46,203 nucleotides of DNA from Citrobacter sp. (GTDB lineage Bacteria > Pseudomonadota > Gammaproteobacteria > Enterobacterales > Enterobacteriaceae): contig DXKH01000099.1 in assembly GCA_019415335.1 (NCBI GenBank), positions 1-46,203 of the forward strand, read 5' to 3'. Position 1 is the stretch's first letter, and every line of letters starts with the position of its first letter. The translations under genes and the position numbers were made by a program. Positions 25,045 to 33,943 of this stretch are shown here, in pieces. The notes beneath the pieces were generated by a model. That model was not told where the DNA came from, did not search any database, and was given only the letters and a program-made list of their open reading frames with translations.

Positions 25045-25066
25045 GTGCGGGGAAACCCGCACTTTT
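25045..25066 (+). terminator. Intercistronic hairpin between ynfH and dmsD
   Basis: GTGCGGG-GAAA-CCCGCAC, a 7-bp GC stem with a GNRA loop, is followed by TTTT and ends 13 bases before the dmsD ATG. It probably reduces read-through into dmsD or protects the upstream mRNA. Confidence 0.65.
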
Positions 25067-25079
25067 CAGGATGTTTCAG

Positions 25080-25694
25080 ATGACTGATTTTACTCAACGT
25101 GATGATTTTGCGATGACGGCACGCGTGCTGGGGGCACTGTTTTACTACCCGCCTGACAGCGCCGAAGCCGCCCCTCTGGTGTCAGCGTTAACCGCTGATA
25201 ACTGGCAGACACAATGGCCGCTGGCAGCGGAAACACTGGCCCCACTGGCGACGGACTTTACGCGCGTCAGCGATGAGTCACTCCCCGAGGCATTTCAGCG
25301 CCTGTTCGTCGGTCCATATGCATTACCATCGCCGCCCTGGGGTTCCGTCTGGTTAGATCGTGAAAATGTCCTGTTTAGCGAATCGACGCTGGCCCTGCGT
25401 CAGTGGATGCGCGATAACGGCATTCACGTCGAGACAGAGCAAAACGAACCCGAAGATCACTTTGGCTCGTTGTTACTGATGGCGGCGTGGCTGGCCGAAA
25501 GCGGCCGACACAGCGAATGCGAACAACTGCTGGCGTGGCATCTGTTCCCGTGGTCATCCCGTTTTCTCGACGTGTTCATTGAGAACGCCGGGCATCCTTT
25601 TTATCAGGCGCTTGGTTCACTGGCCCGCCATACCCTGGCACAGTGGCAGTCTCAGTTAGTGACGCCCGTCGCGGAAAAACCGCTGTTCCGCTGA
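25080..25694 (+). CDS. dmsD: Tat proofreading chaperone DmsD
   Basis: A 204-aa cytoplasmic redox enzyme maturation protein that binds the Tat leader of DmsA/YnfE/YnfF and holds export until the cofactor is in place. It has the TorD/DmsD family pattern, e.g. LFVGPYALPSPPWGSVWLD (about 75-93) and NEPEDHFG (121-128). The start MTDFTQRDDF is chosen over an ATG at 25071 because it aligns with E. coli DmsD and AGGA lies 8 bases upstream. Confidence 0.96.
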   Translation: MTDFTQRDDFAMTARVLGALFYYPPDSAEAAPLVSALTADNWQTQWPLAAETLAPLATDFTRVSDESLPEAFQRLFVGPYALPSPPWGSVWLDRENVLFSESTLALRQWMRDNGIHVETEQNEPEDHFGSLLLMAAWLAESGRHSECEQLLAWHLFPWSSRFLDVFIENAGHPFYQALGSLARHTLAQWQSQLVTPVAEKPLFR

Positions 25695-25701
25695 TCTTCT
25701 G

Positions 25702-25724
25702 AAGGCAGGTTTTTCCTGCCTTTT
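25702..25724 (+). terminator. Terminator of ynfFGH-dmsD
   Basis: AAGGCAGG-TTTTT-CCTGCCTT followed by TTC. The stem is 8 bp and the T-run begins in its right arm. Confidence 0.8.
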
Positions 25725-25825
25725 CTGATACCTGCATTATTCTTTATTGTTACGGTGTCACTTATTATCTGCATTTTTAAGACAATTCTTTACAAACGCT
25801 GCTTATCCTTTACGGCATAAGGCCA

Positions 25826-25842
25826 AATCGCGTTTCGCGATT
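25826..25842. repeat. Perfect palindrome in the osmU promoter region
   Basis: AATCGCG-TTT-CGCGATT, a perfect 7-bp inverted repeat, 147 bp before the osmY start. It could be an operator or a leader hairpin. I could not place the osmU promoter with confidence in 25725-25988. Confidence 0.4.
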
Positions 25843-25988
25843 AATCGTCTGCGAAGCTAATTTTCCTTCACGCTGGAATCCTTCCCGCCCTGTTGCTATA
25901 GCTCAAAACACCCTGCCGAAACATGGCATAACAACATGCGACGAATTTTTCGCCGCTATAACGCATGCAAACAGGGAGACACACTGCA

Positions 25989-26699
25989 ATGCACACATCC
26001 ACGTTAAAACGCGTGCTGGGCTTTAGTTTTGTCATCATTCTGCTACTGGCGCTGTTGGTCTGGGGAATTGGCGTCGACACTCTCAAATCGCGTCAGGTCG
26101 ATCTGCTCTATCTCGGTCAACAGCATCTGATTTTGGTCCTTACCTCGATGTTCTTCGCCCTGCTGGTCGGTATTCCAAGCGGTATTCTGCTCAGTCGTCC
26201 CGCCGCCCGGGGCATTGCCGAATACGTCATGCAGATCTTCAACATTGGCAACACGCTGCCCCCGCTAGCCGTTCTCGCGCTGGCGATGGTGATTATCGGC
26301 ATTGGTGACATGCCCGCCATCGTGGCGCTGTTTCTGGCGTCGCTGCTGCCGATTGTGCGTAATACCTACGCGGGATTGAGTTCTGTGCCGTCGTCGCTGA
26401 TTGAAGCAGCAAACGGCATCGGTATGACGAAATGGCAACGGTTGCGACAAGTAGAAATTCCTAACGCCTGGCCGGTCATGCTGTCCGGGATCCGCATTGC
26501 CACCGCGATCAACGTAGGTACCGCGCCGCTGGCCTTCCTGATTGGCGCCAGCAGCTACGGCGAACTGATTTTCCCAGGCATCTATCTTAACGACTTCCCG
26601 ACATTGATTCTGGGTGCGACCGCCACCGCGCTTTTCGCCCTGATCCTCGACAGTCTGCTTGCCTGGCTTGGACGTGCCCTGAGCCCACACACGGCCTGA
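25989..26699 (+). CDS. osmY: OsmU osmoprotectant ABC transporter, permease (OsmY)
   Basis: A 236-aa inner-membrane permease of the proline/glycine betaine ABC class (ProW/OpuCB-like), with about six helices and the EAA loop EAANGIGMTKWQRLRQVEIPNA near 140. It is first in a four-gene operon in the order permease, binding protein, permease, ATPase, the same as Salmonella STM1494-1491 (osmU). The OsmU system imports glycine betaine and choline-O-sulfate. GGGAG lies 10 bases before MHTSTLKR; an ATG at 25965 precedes it and is unlikely. This OsmY is unrelated to the E. coli periplasmic OsmY. The E. coli relative is yehW/yehY. Confidence 0.85.
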   Translation: MHTSTLKRVLGFSFVIILLLALLVWGIGVDTLKSRQVDLLYLGQQHLILVLTSMFFALLVGIPSGILLSRPAARGIAEYVMQIFNIGNTLPPLAVLALAMVIIGIGDMPAIVALFLASLLPIVRNTYAGLSSVPSSLIEAANGIGMTKWQRLRQVEIPNAWPVMLSGIRIATAINVGTAPLAFLIGASSYGELIFPGIYLNDFPTLILGATATALFALILDSLLAWLGRALSPHTA

Positions 26700-26727
26700 T
26701 GACAACGATAAGAACAAGGAGCGCTAA

Positions 26728-27630
26728 ATGAATCTCAAGAAAAAATGGCTGGGATGGTTCGCCGCCGCGCTGTTCATCAGCGCGCAGGCCCAGGCGGCCC
26801 CCATTATTCTCGCCACCAAAAGCTTTACCGAGCAGCACATTCTCTCGGCAATGACCGTTCAGTATCTGCAAAAAAAGGGATTTCAGGTTCAGCCGCAGAC
26901 CAATATCGCCACGGTGATCTCGCGTAATGCGATGATCAATAAACAGATTGATATGACGTGGGAATACACCGGCACCTCACTGATTATTTTTAACCACATC
27001 AATAAGCGCATGAGCCCGCAGGAGTCGTATGACACGGTAAAACGCCTTGATGCCAAACTGGGACTGGTATGGCTGAAACCGGCAGATATGAACAACACCT
27101 ACGCCTTCGCCATGCAGCGCAAGCGTGCCGAAGCAGAGAACATCAACACCATGTCGGAGATGGTGGCGAAAATTGAACATATTCGCCAGACCGATCCCGA
27201 CAACAACTGGCTACTGGGGCTCGACCTGGAATTTGCCGGGCGTAGTGACGGAATGAAGCCGTTGCAGCAGGCCTATCAGATGGATCTCGATCGACCGCAA
27301 ATCCGCCAGATGGACCCCGGGCTGGTCTACAACGCCGTGCGCGATGGCTTTGTTGACGCCGGTCTCATCTACACCACTGATGGCCGTGTGAAAGGTTTTG
27401 ATCTCAAAGTGCTGGAAGATGATAAGGGATTTTTCCCAAGTTACGCTGTCACGCCGGTGGTGCGTAAAGATACGCTGGAAGCCCATCCGGGACTTGCTGA
27501 GGCGCTCAATACCCTCTCGGCTCACTTGAACAATGACGTGATCAGTTCGCTGAATGCGAAGGTCGATATCGATCACCAGTCACCTCAGCAGGTTGCTCGT
27601 GAATTCCTGCAACAAAAGAACCTGCTGTAA
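26728..27630 (+). CDS. osmX: OsmU substrate-binding protein (OsmX)
   Basis: A 300-aa periplasmic binding protein with a signal peptide ending AQAQA near residue 23. The mature start [16 protein letters not shown] is the family hallmark (OpuAC/YehZ type), and an N-terminal TWEYTGTS segment contributes to the ligand pocket. It binds betaine-type osmolytes for the transporter. AAGGAGCGCTAA precedes the ATG. It stands between the two permease genes. Confidence 0.92.
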   Translation: MNLKKKWLGWFAAALFISAQAQAAPIILATKSFTEQHILSAMTVQYLQKKGFQVQPQTNIATVISRNAMINKQIDMTWEYTGTSLIIFNHINKRMSPQESYDTVKRLDAKLGLVWLKPADMNNTYAFAMQRKRAEAENINTMSEMVAKIEHIRQTDPDNNWLLGLDLEFAGRSDGMKPLQQAYQMDLDRPQIRQMDPGLVYNAVRDGFVDAGLIYTTDGRVKGFDLKVLEDDKGFFPSYAVTPVVRKDTLEAHPGLAEALNTLSAHLNNDVISSLNAKVDIDHQSPQQVAREFLQQKNLL

Positions 27631-27639
27631 GGAGCGCAT

Positions 27640-28287
27640 ATGGATACGATTCACTACATGACCGATAACGCGGGTTATCTGGCGACGCTCACCTTTCAGC
27701 ATCTGTGGCTGGTGGCGCTGGCGGTTGGGCTGGCGATTGTGATTGGCGTACCGCTGGGGATCCTGATTGTCCGCCACAAATGGCTGGCAACGCCGGTGTT
27801 AAGCGCCGCTACGTTGCTGCTGACCATACCTTCCATCGCCCTGTTCGGCTTGATGATCCCCCTGTTTTCGCTGATCGGTCACGGAATTGGCGCACTGCCC
27901 GCCATTACCGCCGTGTTTCTTTACTCGCTGTTGCCTATCGTGCGTAACACCCATACCGCGCTGGATAGCATCCCACCGGGCCTACGCGAAGCGGGTCGCG
28001 GGATTGGCATGACCTTCTGGCAGCGCCTGCGCTGGGTGGAGATCCCGATGGCGTTACCGGTGATTTTCGGCGGTATTCGCACCGCCGTGGTCATGAATAT
28101 CGGCGTCATGGCGATTGCCGCGGTGATTGGCGCAGGCGGCCTGGGATTACTGTTACTGAACGGCATCGGCGGCAGCGACATTCGCATGCTGATTGCCGGC
28201 GCATTGATGATTTGTCTTTTAGCGATTGTGCTCGACTGGCTGTTACACCGCCTGCAAGTCGTCCTGACACCTAAGGGGATACGATAA
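27640..28287 (+). CDS. osmW: OsmU ABC transporter, second permease (OsmW)
   Basis: A 215-aa permease with about five to six helices and the EAA loop EAGRGIGMTFWQRLRWVEIPMA near 115-136, closely parallel to the loop in the first permease. It starts 9 bp after osmX with AAGGAGCGCAT as ribosome site, and its stop overlaps the osmV start in TAATG, which implies translational coupling. Confidence 0.9.
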   Translation: MDTIHYMTDNAGYLATLTFQHLWLVALAVGLAIVIGVPLGILIVRHKWLATPVLSAATLLLTIPSIALFGLMIPLFSLIGHGIGALPAITAVFLYSLLPIVRNTHTALDSIPPGLREAGRGIGMTFWQRLRWVEIPMALPVIFGGIRTAVVMNIGVMAIAAVIGAGGLGLLLLNGIGGSDIRMLIAGALMICLLAIVLDWLLHRLQVVLTPKGIR

Positions 28288-29435
28288 TGATAAAACTGGA
28301 AAACCTCACCAAACAATTTTCACAGAAAAATGGTCAGCCACTGAAGGCCGTCGATAACGTCAATCTGAACGTACCGGAGGGAGAAATGTGTGTTCTGCTT
28401 GGGCCGTCGGGCTGCGGTAAGACCACCACCCTGAAGATGATTAACCGCCTGATTACCCCGAGCAGTGGCAACATCCTGATAAATGGTGAAAATACCAATG
28501 AGCTGGATACCGTGACCCTGCGCCGTAATATTGGCTATGTGATCCAGCAGATTGGTCTGTTTCCAAATATGACGATTGAAGAGAACATCACGGTCGTCCC
28601 CCGCATGCTGGGCTGGGACAAAGCCCGCTGTAAAAGCCGCGCCGAAGAGTTGATGGAGATGGTGGCGATGGATGCCAAAAAGTTTCTGCATCGCTATCCA
28701 AAAGAGATGTCCGGCGGTCAGCAGCAACGTATTGGCGTGATTCGCGCCCTGGCGGCGGATCCGCCGGTCCTGCTGATGGATGAACCGTTTGGCGCCGTCG
28801 ACCCCATCAACCGTGAAGTGATCCAGAATCAGTTCCTTGAGATGCAACGCGCGCTGAAAAAAACCGTCATGCTGGTGAGCCATGATATCGATGAGGCGCT
28901 GAAGCTCGGCGATCGCATTGCCGTGTTCCGTCAGGGGCGAATTGTCCAGTGCGCCAGCCCGGATGAGCTGCTGGCCAAACCGGCCAACGACTTTGTCGGG
29001 TCGTTCGTCGGTCAGGACCGCACGCTTAAACGTCTGCTGCTGGTTTCGGCGGGCGACGTGACCGATCAACAGCCGACCCTGACTGCCCAGCCATCCACAT
29101 CGCTGAATGAAGCGTTTGGTATTATGGATGACAACGATATTCGCGCCATTACGGTGGTGGATGGTGAAGGGAAACCACTGGGCTTTGTGAAGCGTCGCGA
29201 GGCGCGCCAGGCTGCCGGCACCTGCGCCGATATCCTTCATCCCTTCCGCATTACCGGTAAGGCCGAAGATAACCTGCGCATTGTGCTGTCCAAACTGTAT
29301 GAAAGTAATACCAGCTGGATGCCGATCGTTGACGAGGAAGGACGTTACAACGGCGAGATCTCACAGGATTATATCGCCGATTATCTCAGCTCTGGACGCA
29401 CTCGCCGGGCGCTGAACATTCACGAAAGCAGTTAG
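28287..29435 (+). CDS. osmV: OsmU ABC transporter ATPase with CBS domains (OsmV)
   Basis: A 382-aa cytoplasmic ATPase. Walker A is GPSGCGKT (39-46), the signature is SGGQQQR (about 142-148), Walker B LLMDEPF (about 162-168) and the switch histidine lies in LVSHDIDE. Two CBS domains at about 255-370 (AFGIMDDNDIRAITVVD and LYESNTSWMPIVDEEG) probably sense ionic strength, as in OpuA. It is last in the operon; clcB follows on the same strand after about 100 bp. Confidence 0.93.
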   Translation: MIKLENLTKQFSQKNGQPLKAVDNVNLNVPEGEMCVLLGPSGCGKTTTLKMINRLITPSSGNILINGENTNELDTVTLRRNIGYVIQQIGLFPNMTIEENITVVPRMLGWDKARCKSRAEELMEMVAMDAKKFLHRYPKEMSGGQQQRIGVIRALAADPPVLLMDEPFGAVDPINREVIQNQFLEMQRALKKTVMLVSHDIDEALKLGDRIAVFRQGRIVQCASPDELLAKPANDFVGSFVGQDRTLKRLLLVSAGDVTDQQPTLTAQPSTSLNEAFGIMDDNDIRAITVVDGEGKPLGFVKRREARQAAGTCADILHPFRITGKAEDNLRIVLSKLYESNTSWMPIVDEEGRYNGEISQDYIADYLSSGRTRRALNIHESS

Positions 29436-29543
29436 CACGCGCAGCTTTTGCTTCCTGCGTACTTTCCCCGCAAAATAGGCGGTTTCTGACTCTCTGTGTA
29501 ACCGTCTATGCACCGTCTTCATTCCTGGCCTGATTTGCGCGCT

Positions 29544-30797
29544 ATGTTCCGCCGCCTGCTGATTGCTGCACTGGTCGGCGTGCTGGCCGCGCTGGCGGTC
29601 TCCGGTTTTCGTCACGCCATGCTGGTACTGGAATGGGCCTTTCTGAGTAATGATTCCGGCAGTCTGGTCAACGCCGCGACGGGATTAGCTCCCTGGCGGC
29701 GTGTCCTGACGCCAGCGCTGGGCGGACTGGCGGCAGGTTTGCTGCTCTGGGGCTGGCAAAAGTCTCATCAACAACACCCGCACGCGCCCACCGATTACAT
29801 GGAAGCCCTGCAAACCGATGGTCAGTTTGATTACGGCGCCAGCCTTGTCAAATCCCTTGCCTCGCTGCTGGTGGTCGCCAGCGGTAGCGCCATTGGCCGC
29901 GAGGGGGCGATGATTTTACTCGCCGCGCTGGCGGCCTCCTGCTTTGCGCAAAAATTTACCCCGCGCGAGGAGTGGAAGTTGTGGATCGCCTGCGGCGCAG
30001 CCGCCGGGATGGCGAGCGCCTACCATGCCCCGTTGGCGGGTAGTCTGTTTATCGCAGAAGTATTATTTGGCACGCTGATGCTGGCTTCGCTTGGTCCGGT
30101 GGTGGTTTCCGCTGTCGTCGCCCTGCTTGCCACCCGTTTTTTAAGCGGCGGCAACGATCTCCTTTATACGGTCCATCTGAACGCCGAACTGCACTATGTC
30201 CAGTATGGCGTGATCCTCGGCTCCGGACTGATCGCCGGACTCTGCGGCCCCTTATTGATGTGGCTGATGTCCACCAGCCACAGCGGTTTTCTGCGGATGA
30301 ATTTAACTCCGCCGTGGCAACTGGCGCTCGGGGGGCTGCTGGTCGGTCTGCTTTCGCTGAAAGCGCCCACGGTGTGGGGGAATGGTTATAGTGTGGTGCA
30401 GTCTTTTCTGCTCGCGCCACCGCTATTATCGGTCATTGCCGGTATTTTTCTGTGCAAACTGTTAGCGGTTCTGGCCAGCAGCGGTTCCGGCGCGCCGGGC
30501 GGTGTGTTTACCCCGACGCTGTTTATCGGGCTGGCGATGGGCATGATGCTCGGGCGACTTGGCGGTGGCTGGTTGCCTGAAGCGGATGCGATGGCATTAC
30601 TGCTGGGATTAACGGGAATGGCGACGTTACTGGCGGCGACGACGCATGCGCCGGTGATGTCTGCCTTGATGATTTGTGAAATGACCGGGGAGTATCGTCT
30701 GCTCCCCGGCTTATTGATGGCCTGCGTGCTCGCGTCTGTCCTGTCGAGGACGTTACGCCATGATTCTATCTACCGACAGCACGCTCCCCAGCATTGA
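29544..30797 (+). CDS. clcB: CLC-type voltage-gated chloride channel ClcB
   Basis: A 417-aa inner-membrane CLC protein, related to the H+/Cl- antiporter ClcA and linked in E. coli to extreme acid resistance. The selectivity-filter blocks are [13 protein letters not shown] (about 115), [11 protein letters not shown] (about 325) and the [14 protein letters not shown] segment. The start MFRRLL agrees with the 418-aa E. coli protein; an ATG at 29508 adds 12 residues, and neither has a good ribosome site. Its 3' end overlaps convergent bioD2 by 45 bp. Confidence 0.9.
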   Translation: MFRRLLIAALVGVLAALAVSGFRHAMLVLEWAFLSNDSGSLVNAATGLAPWRRVLTPALGGLAAGLLLWGWQKSHQQHPHAPTDYMEALQTDGQFDYGASLVKSLASLLVVASGSAIGREGAMILLAALAASCFAQKFTPREEWKLWIACGAAAGMASAYHAPLAGSLFIAEVLFGTLMLASLGPVVVSAVVALLATRFLSGGNDLLYTVHLNAELHYVQYGVILGSGLIAGLCGPLLMWLMSTSHSGFLRMNLTPPWQLALGGLLVGLLSLKAPTVWGNGYSVVQSFLLAPPLLSVIAGIFLCKLLAVLASSGSGAPGGVFTPTLFIGLAMGMMLGRLGGGWLPEADAMALLLGLTGMATLLAATTHAPVMSALMICEMTGEYRLLPGLLMACVLASVLSRTLRHDSIYRQHAPQH

Positions 30798-31448
30798 CAG
30801 GCGAATGTACTGTCCCAGTTCGCGCTGCTCGGCGCGCGGCAAATAAGGCAGTTCGCCGATCAACGGCGCAGGCAGTTTCTTGCTCAGTACATCGATAATT
30901 TCCGCATAGTGAGCCAGCCCCGGATTAATACGGTTGGCGACCCAACCGATCAGCGGTAAGCCGTCGTTAGCAATCGCCTGGGCCGTCAGCAGCGCATGGT
31001 TAATACAGCCTTCCTGAATCCCCACCACCATCAACACCGGTAACTGCTCCTGCACCACCCATTCGGACAACGGACGTAGATCGTTCATCAGGCTGCGCCA
31101 GCCGCCAGTGCCTTCAACCACAACGTGATCAACCTTTTCGCTCAGGCTAGCCAGCCCATTAGAGAGCAAGGTGTAATTGATCGGGCCACTGTGGGCTACG
31201 CTACTTTCATCTTCGCTCAGGGCGATGGGGTTAACCGCCTCATAGGGTAATTCCAGCGTCGACACGCTTTGCAGCACCAGTGCATCCCGGTTGCGTAAGC
31301 CTTCGGGCGTCTCTTTACTGCCCTTCGCAACCGGTTTATATCCTGCAACACTTTTCCCCCCCGACGCTAACGCTTGTAGCAATGCGCGGGAAACAACCGT
31401 CTTCCCGACAGAAGTGTCTGTACCTGTAATAAAGAAACGCTTCAGCAT
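30753..31448 (-). CDS. bioD2: Dethiobiotin synthetase 2 (BioD2, YnfK)
   Basis: A 231-aa ATP-dependent enzyme that closes the ureido ring in biotin synthesis (DAPA plus CO2 to dethiobiotin). The P-loop is GTDTSVGKT (8-16) and the [10 protein letters not shown] block (37-46) holds the substrate lysine. It is the paralogue of the bio-operon BioD and matches E. coli YnfK in full. The start MLKRFF has GGAG 6 bases upstream; an upstream ATG at 31460 precedes the ribosome site. The last 45 bp overlap clcB. Confidence 0.95.
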   Translation of the reverse strand: MLKRFFITGTDTSVGKTVVSRALLQALASGGKSVAGYKPVAKGSKETPEGLRNRDALVLQSVSTLELPYEAVNPIALSEDESSVAHSGPINYTLLSNGLASLSEKVDHVVVEGTGGWRSLMNDLRPLSEWVVQEQLPVLMVVGIQEGCINHALLTAQAIANDGLPLIGWVANRINPGLAHYAEIIDVLSKKLPAPLIGELPYLPRAEQRELGQYIRLSMLGSVLSVDRIMA

Positions 31449-31573
31449 CACCAACTCCACCGTTATGCTTCGAAAATATAAGCCAGGAAAATAATACAGT
31501 GTAGAAAGTCTAAGGTATGCCAGGTGGAATCAGCTTGAGTTAGCGCAATTTTTGGTAGAACAGTTAAAAAATG

Positions 31574-32794
31574 TTAACCCTGTAATAGACGAATCAACAA
31601 AGAACCATTATACATCGCGTCTTTTACCAGCGCGGCCCCCGCCATCGTCCCCTGATTTGAGAACTGAGTGCTCTCCACGACCATATTTTTGCTGTAGGCC
31701 GGTAGCGCCTGTTGTCGGATGCTGTCCGCAATCGCCGGGAACAACACGTCTGCCGCCTTGTTGAGTGGCGATCCAATCAGTATTTTTTGCGGGTTAAACA
31801 GATTGACCATAATGGCGAGGATACGTCCGACGTGGGTTCCCACGCCGCTGATAATGTCTTTTGCCAGTAAATCGCCCTGCATCGCCGCCTGGCACAGCGA
31901 ATCGACCGTCAGCGGCTGCCCGTGAAGCGAAGAACTCATGGATTGCGCCAGTCGTAGTTGCGCCAGTTCCAGCACGCTTTCTACGCTGGCGATGGTTTCC
32001 AGACAACCGTGGTTGCCGCAGTAACAGCGTTTTCCGTAAGGATCGACCTGGGTATGGCCAATCTCCACCAGGCTACTGCTGCCCGCATGCAATAAATGGC
32101 CGTCGGTTATCACCCCGGCCCCGACGTTATGATCGATAACCACCTGAATCACATCACGCGCACCGCGAGATGCACCAAACAACGCCTCTGCCATTGTCCA
32201 GGCACTGATATCATGCTGAATGTAGACCGGCACGCCGGTGTGCTGCGCCAGCGTATCGCCAAGCGGCATCTCTTTCACATCGGCATAAAACGGCATGCGA
32301 TGCACGATCCCGTTCTCGGTATCGATAATGCCGGGTAAGGTAATAGCGATGGAGGTCAGACGTTCGAGCTTCTGCTGATGGCGAATAAAAAATTGATCGA
32401 CCAGCGTAAGAATGCGCGTTAACAGCGGCGTCTCGTCATTCAGCGGCAGTTCAAGACAGTCTTCCACCACCAGCTTACTGCTAAGATCGCGCAGGGCGAG
32501 AAAGATTTCCCCACGGCTGATACGCAGGGACAGATAGTGCCAGGCTTCAGTTTCCACCACCAGCCCCACTGCAGGGCGTCCGCGACTGCCAGCTTCTTTA
32601 ATTTCCAGTTCCTGGACCAGGTGCGCTTCAAGCATTTCACGCACGATCTTCGTAATACTGGCGGGCGCCAGTTGCGCAAGACGCGAAAGATCAATCCGCG
32701 ATACCGGTCCAAGCTGATCAATCAGGCGATAAACGGCACCCGCATTGGTCTGCTTTATTTGATCGATGTGCCCAGGCTGACTATCAGCAACCAC
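31574..32794 (-). CDS. mlc: Glucose-responsive transcriptional repressor Mlc
   Basis: A 406-aa ROK-family repressor of ptsG, manXYZ, malT and its own gene. When glucose is transported, unphosphorylated PtsG sequesters it at the membrane. The N-terminal helix-turn-helix lies at about 30-55 (RIDLSRLAQLAPASITKIVREM) and the structural zinc site at CYCGNHGC (about 257-264) with H247. The start codon is GTG, with GGGAG 6 bases upstream, as in E. coli. A palindromic Mlc operator lies 13 bp upstream. Confidence 0.97.
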   Translation of the reverse strand: MVADSQPGHIDQIKQTNAGAVYRLIDQLGPVSRIDLSRLAQLAPASITKIVREMLEAHLVQELEIKEAGSRGRPAVGLVVETEAWHYLSLRISRGEIFLALRDLSSKLVVEDCLELPLNDETPLLTRILTLVDQFFIRHQQKLERLTSIAITLPGIIDTENGIVHRMPFYADVKEMPLGDTLAQHTGVPVYIQHDISAWTMAEALFGASRGARDVIQVVIDHNVGAGVITDGHLLHAGSSSLVEIGHTQVDPYGKRCYCGNHGCLETIASVESVLELAQLRLAQSMSSSLHGQPLTVDSLCQAAMQGDLLAKDIISGVGTHVGRILAIMVNLFNPQKILIGSPLNKAADVLFPAIADSIRQQALPAYSKNMVVESTQFSNQGTMAGAALVKDAMYNGSLLIRLLQG

Positions 32795-32806
32795 CTCTGA
32801 CTCCCT

Positions 32807-32828
32807 TTATTTTCGCGCTCCGAAATAA
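32807..32828. promoter_or_regulatory. Mlc autoregulatory operator
   Basis: TTATTT (32807-32812), ten bases TCGCGCTCCG, then AAATAA (32823-32828): a perfect 6-10-6 inverted repeat of the Mlc/NagC type. It lies 13 bp before the mlc GTG, so Mlc probably represses its own transcription here. Confidence 0.7.
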
Positions 32829-32922
32829 TCTGTAGGCTATGGTGAAGCACTTCAATACACAACGTCAACTTTTTACTTAGCCGTGTGATTAACTGCACAT
32901 TTTCAGCCGTTATTAAATTAAT

Positions 32923-33822
32923 TTAAGCGCTCCTGACGGCTTGAATTAGCTGCTGACGAAAGCGTACTGCCGCTTGACTCTGTTCATGATGTGCCGACCA
33001 GACCAGCCACATTTCCGAAACCGCATCCTCTTGTGCAATCGGTACCCAACACATCTCATCGAGTTGCACTTTTTTAAATGAGGCCGGAAGGATTGATACC
33101 CCTAAGCCAGCCGCGACCAGCCCAATGATCGTCATCGCCTCACCGACTTCCTGAGTAATCACTGGCGTCAACTGATAACGACGCATCATGCCGAGGATAT
33201 CGTCATAAAGACCGGTTCCAACGTGCGGATCAAAGAAGACAAACGGTTCTTTCGCCAGTTCAGCCAGCGTCACCACCGGCTTTTGTGAGAGCGGATACAC
33301 CCTGGGGATCATCGCCATCAGCGGTTCATGCAAAATCACCTCATGGTGTAAGCCTTCCGGCAGCGGGGTATTGCGCATCAGGCCCAGATCCAGCGCCCCT
33401 TCGCTGAGCGGTGCCAGTTGTTCCCGGGTATTCATCTCGCGGGTCTGCAAATGCATGTCCGGATATTTCTGGCGGAACAGCGACAGGGTATCCGACACCG
33501 CACGGATAAACGGTGCCGACGAGGTAAAACCGATACGCAGTTCTCCGGCTTCCCCCTGATGTAGACGCTCCGCGCGGGCGGCCGCATCATTGACCAGCCC
33601 AAGGATCTGTCGACAGTCGGCGAGAAACTGCCTGCCCGCGGCGGTCAGGGCGACGCTGCGGTTCGTTCGCGCGAGCAGGCGCGCGCCGACCTGCTGCTCA
33701 AGCATCTGTATTTGCTGGCTCAGCGGCGGCTGCGAAATATTAAGGCGGGCCGCGGCACGCCCAAAGTGCAGTTCTTCCGCCACGGCAACAAAGTAGCGAA
33801 GGTGACGCAGTTCAATATTCAT
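32923..33822 (-). CDS. ynfL: LysR-family transcriptional regulator YnfL
   Basis: A 299-aa LysR regulator: winged helix at about 1-60 (FGRAAARLNISQPPLSQQIQMLEQQVGARL) and a periplasmic-binding-like effector domain at about 90-295. It is divergent from ynfM (121 bp), which it probably controls, as LysR genes usually act on their divergent neighbour. The AT-rich gap holds a CTATTAATATATTAG stretch (33845-33859) that could be its binding site. The effector is unknown. Confidence 0.93.
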   Translation of the reverse strand: MNIELRHLRYFVAVAEELHFGRAAARLNISQPPLSQQIQMLEQQVGARLLARTNRSVALTAAGRQFLADCRQILGLVNDAAARAERLHQGEAGELRIGFTSSAPFIRAVSDTLSLFRQKYPDMHLQTREMNTREQLAPLSEGALDLGLMRNTPLPEGLHHEVILHEPLMAMIPRVYPLSQKPVVTLAELAKEPFVFFDPHVGTGLYDDILGMMRRYQLTPVITQEVGEAMTIIGLVAAGLGVSILPASFKKVQLDEMCWVPIAQEDAVSEMWLVWSAHHEQSQAAVRFRQQLIQAVRSA

Positions 33823-33943
33823 ATGTTTAAAGTATCATTTGAGACTATTAATATATTAGACAGAATAATGAGATTTTCCTACTCTATTCAATAAGGTTAT
33901 GCCCGTCCCCTCAAAACACGGGTTTGTTACGCAAGGATTTCCA

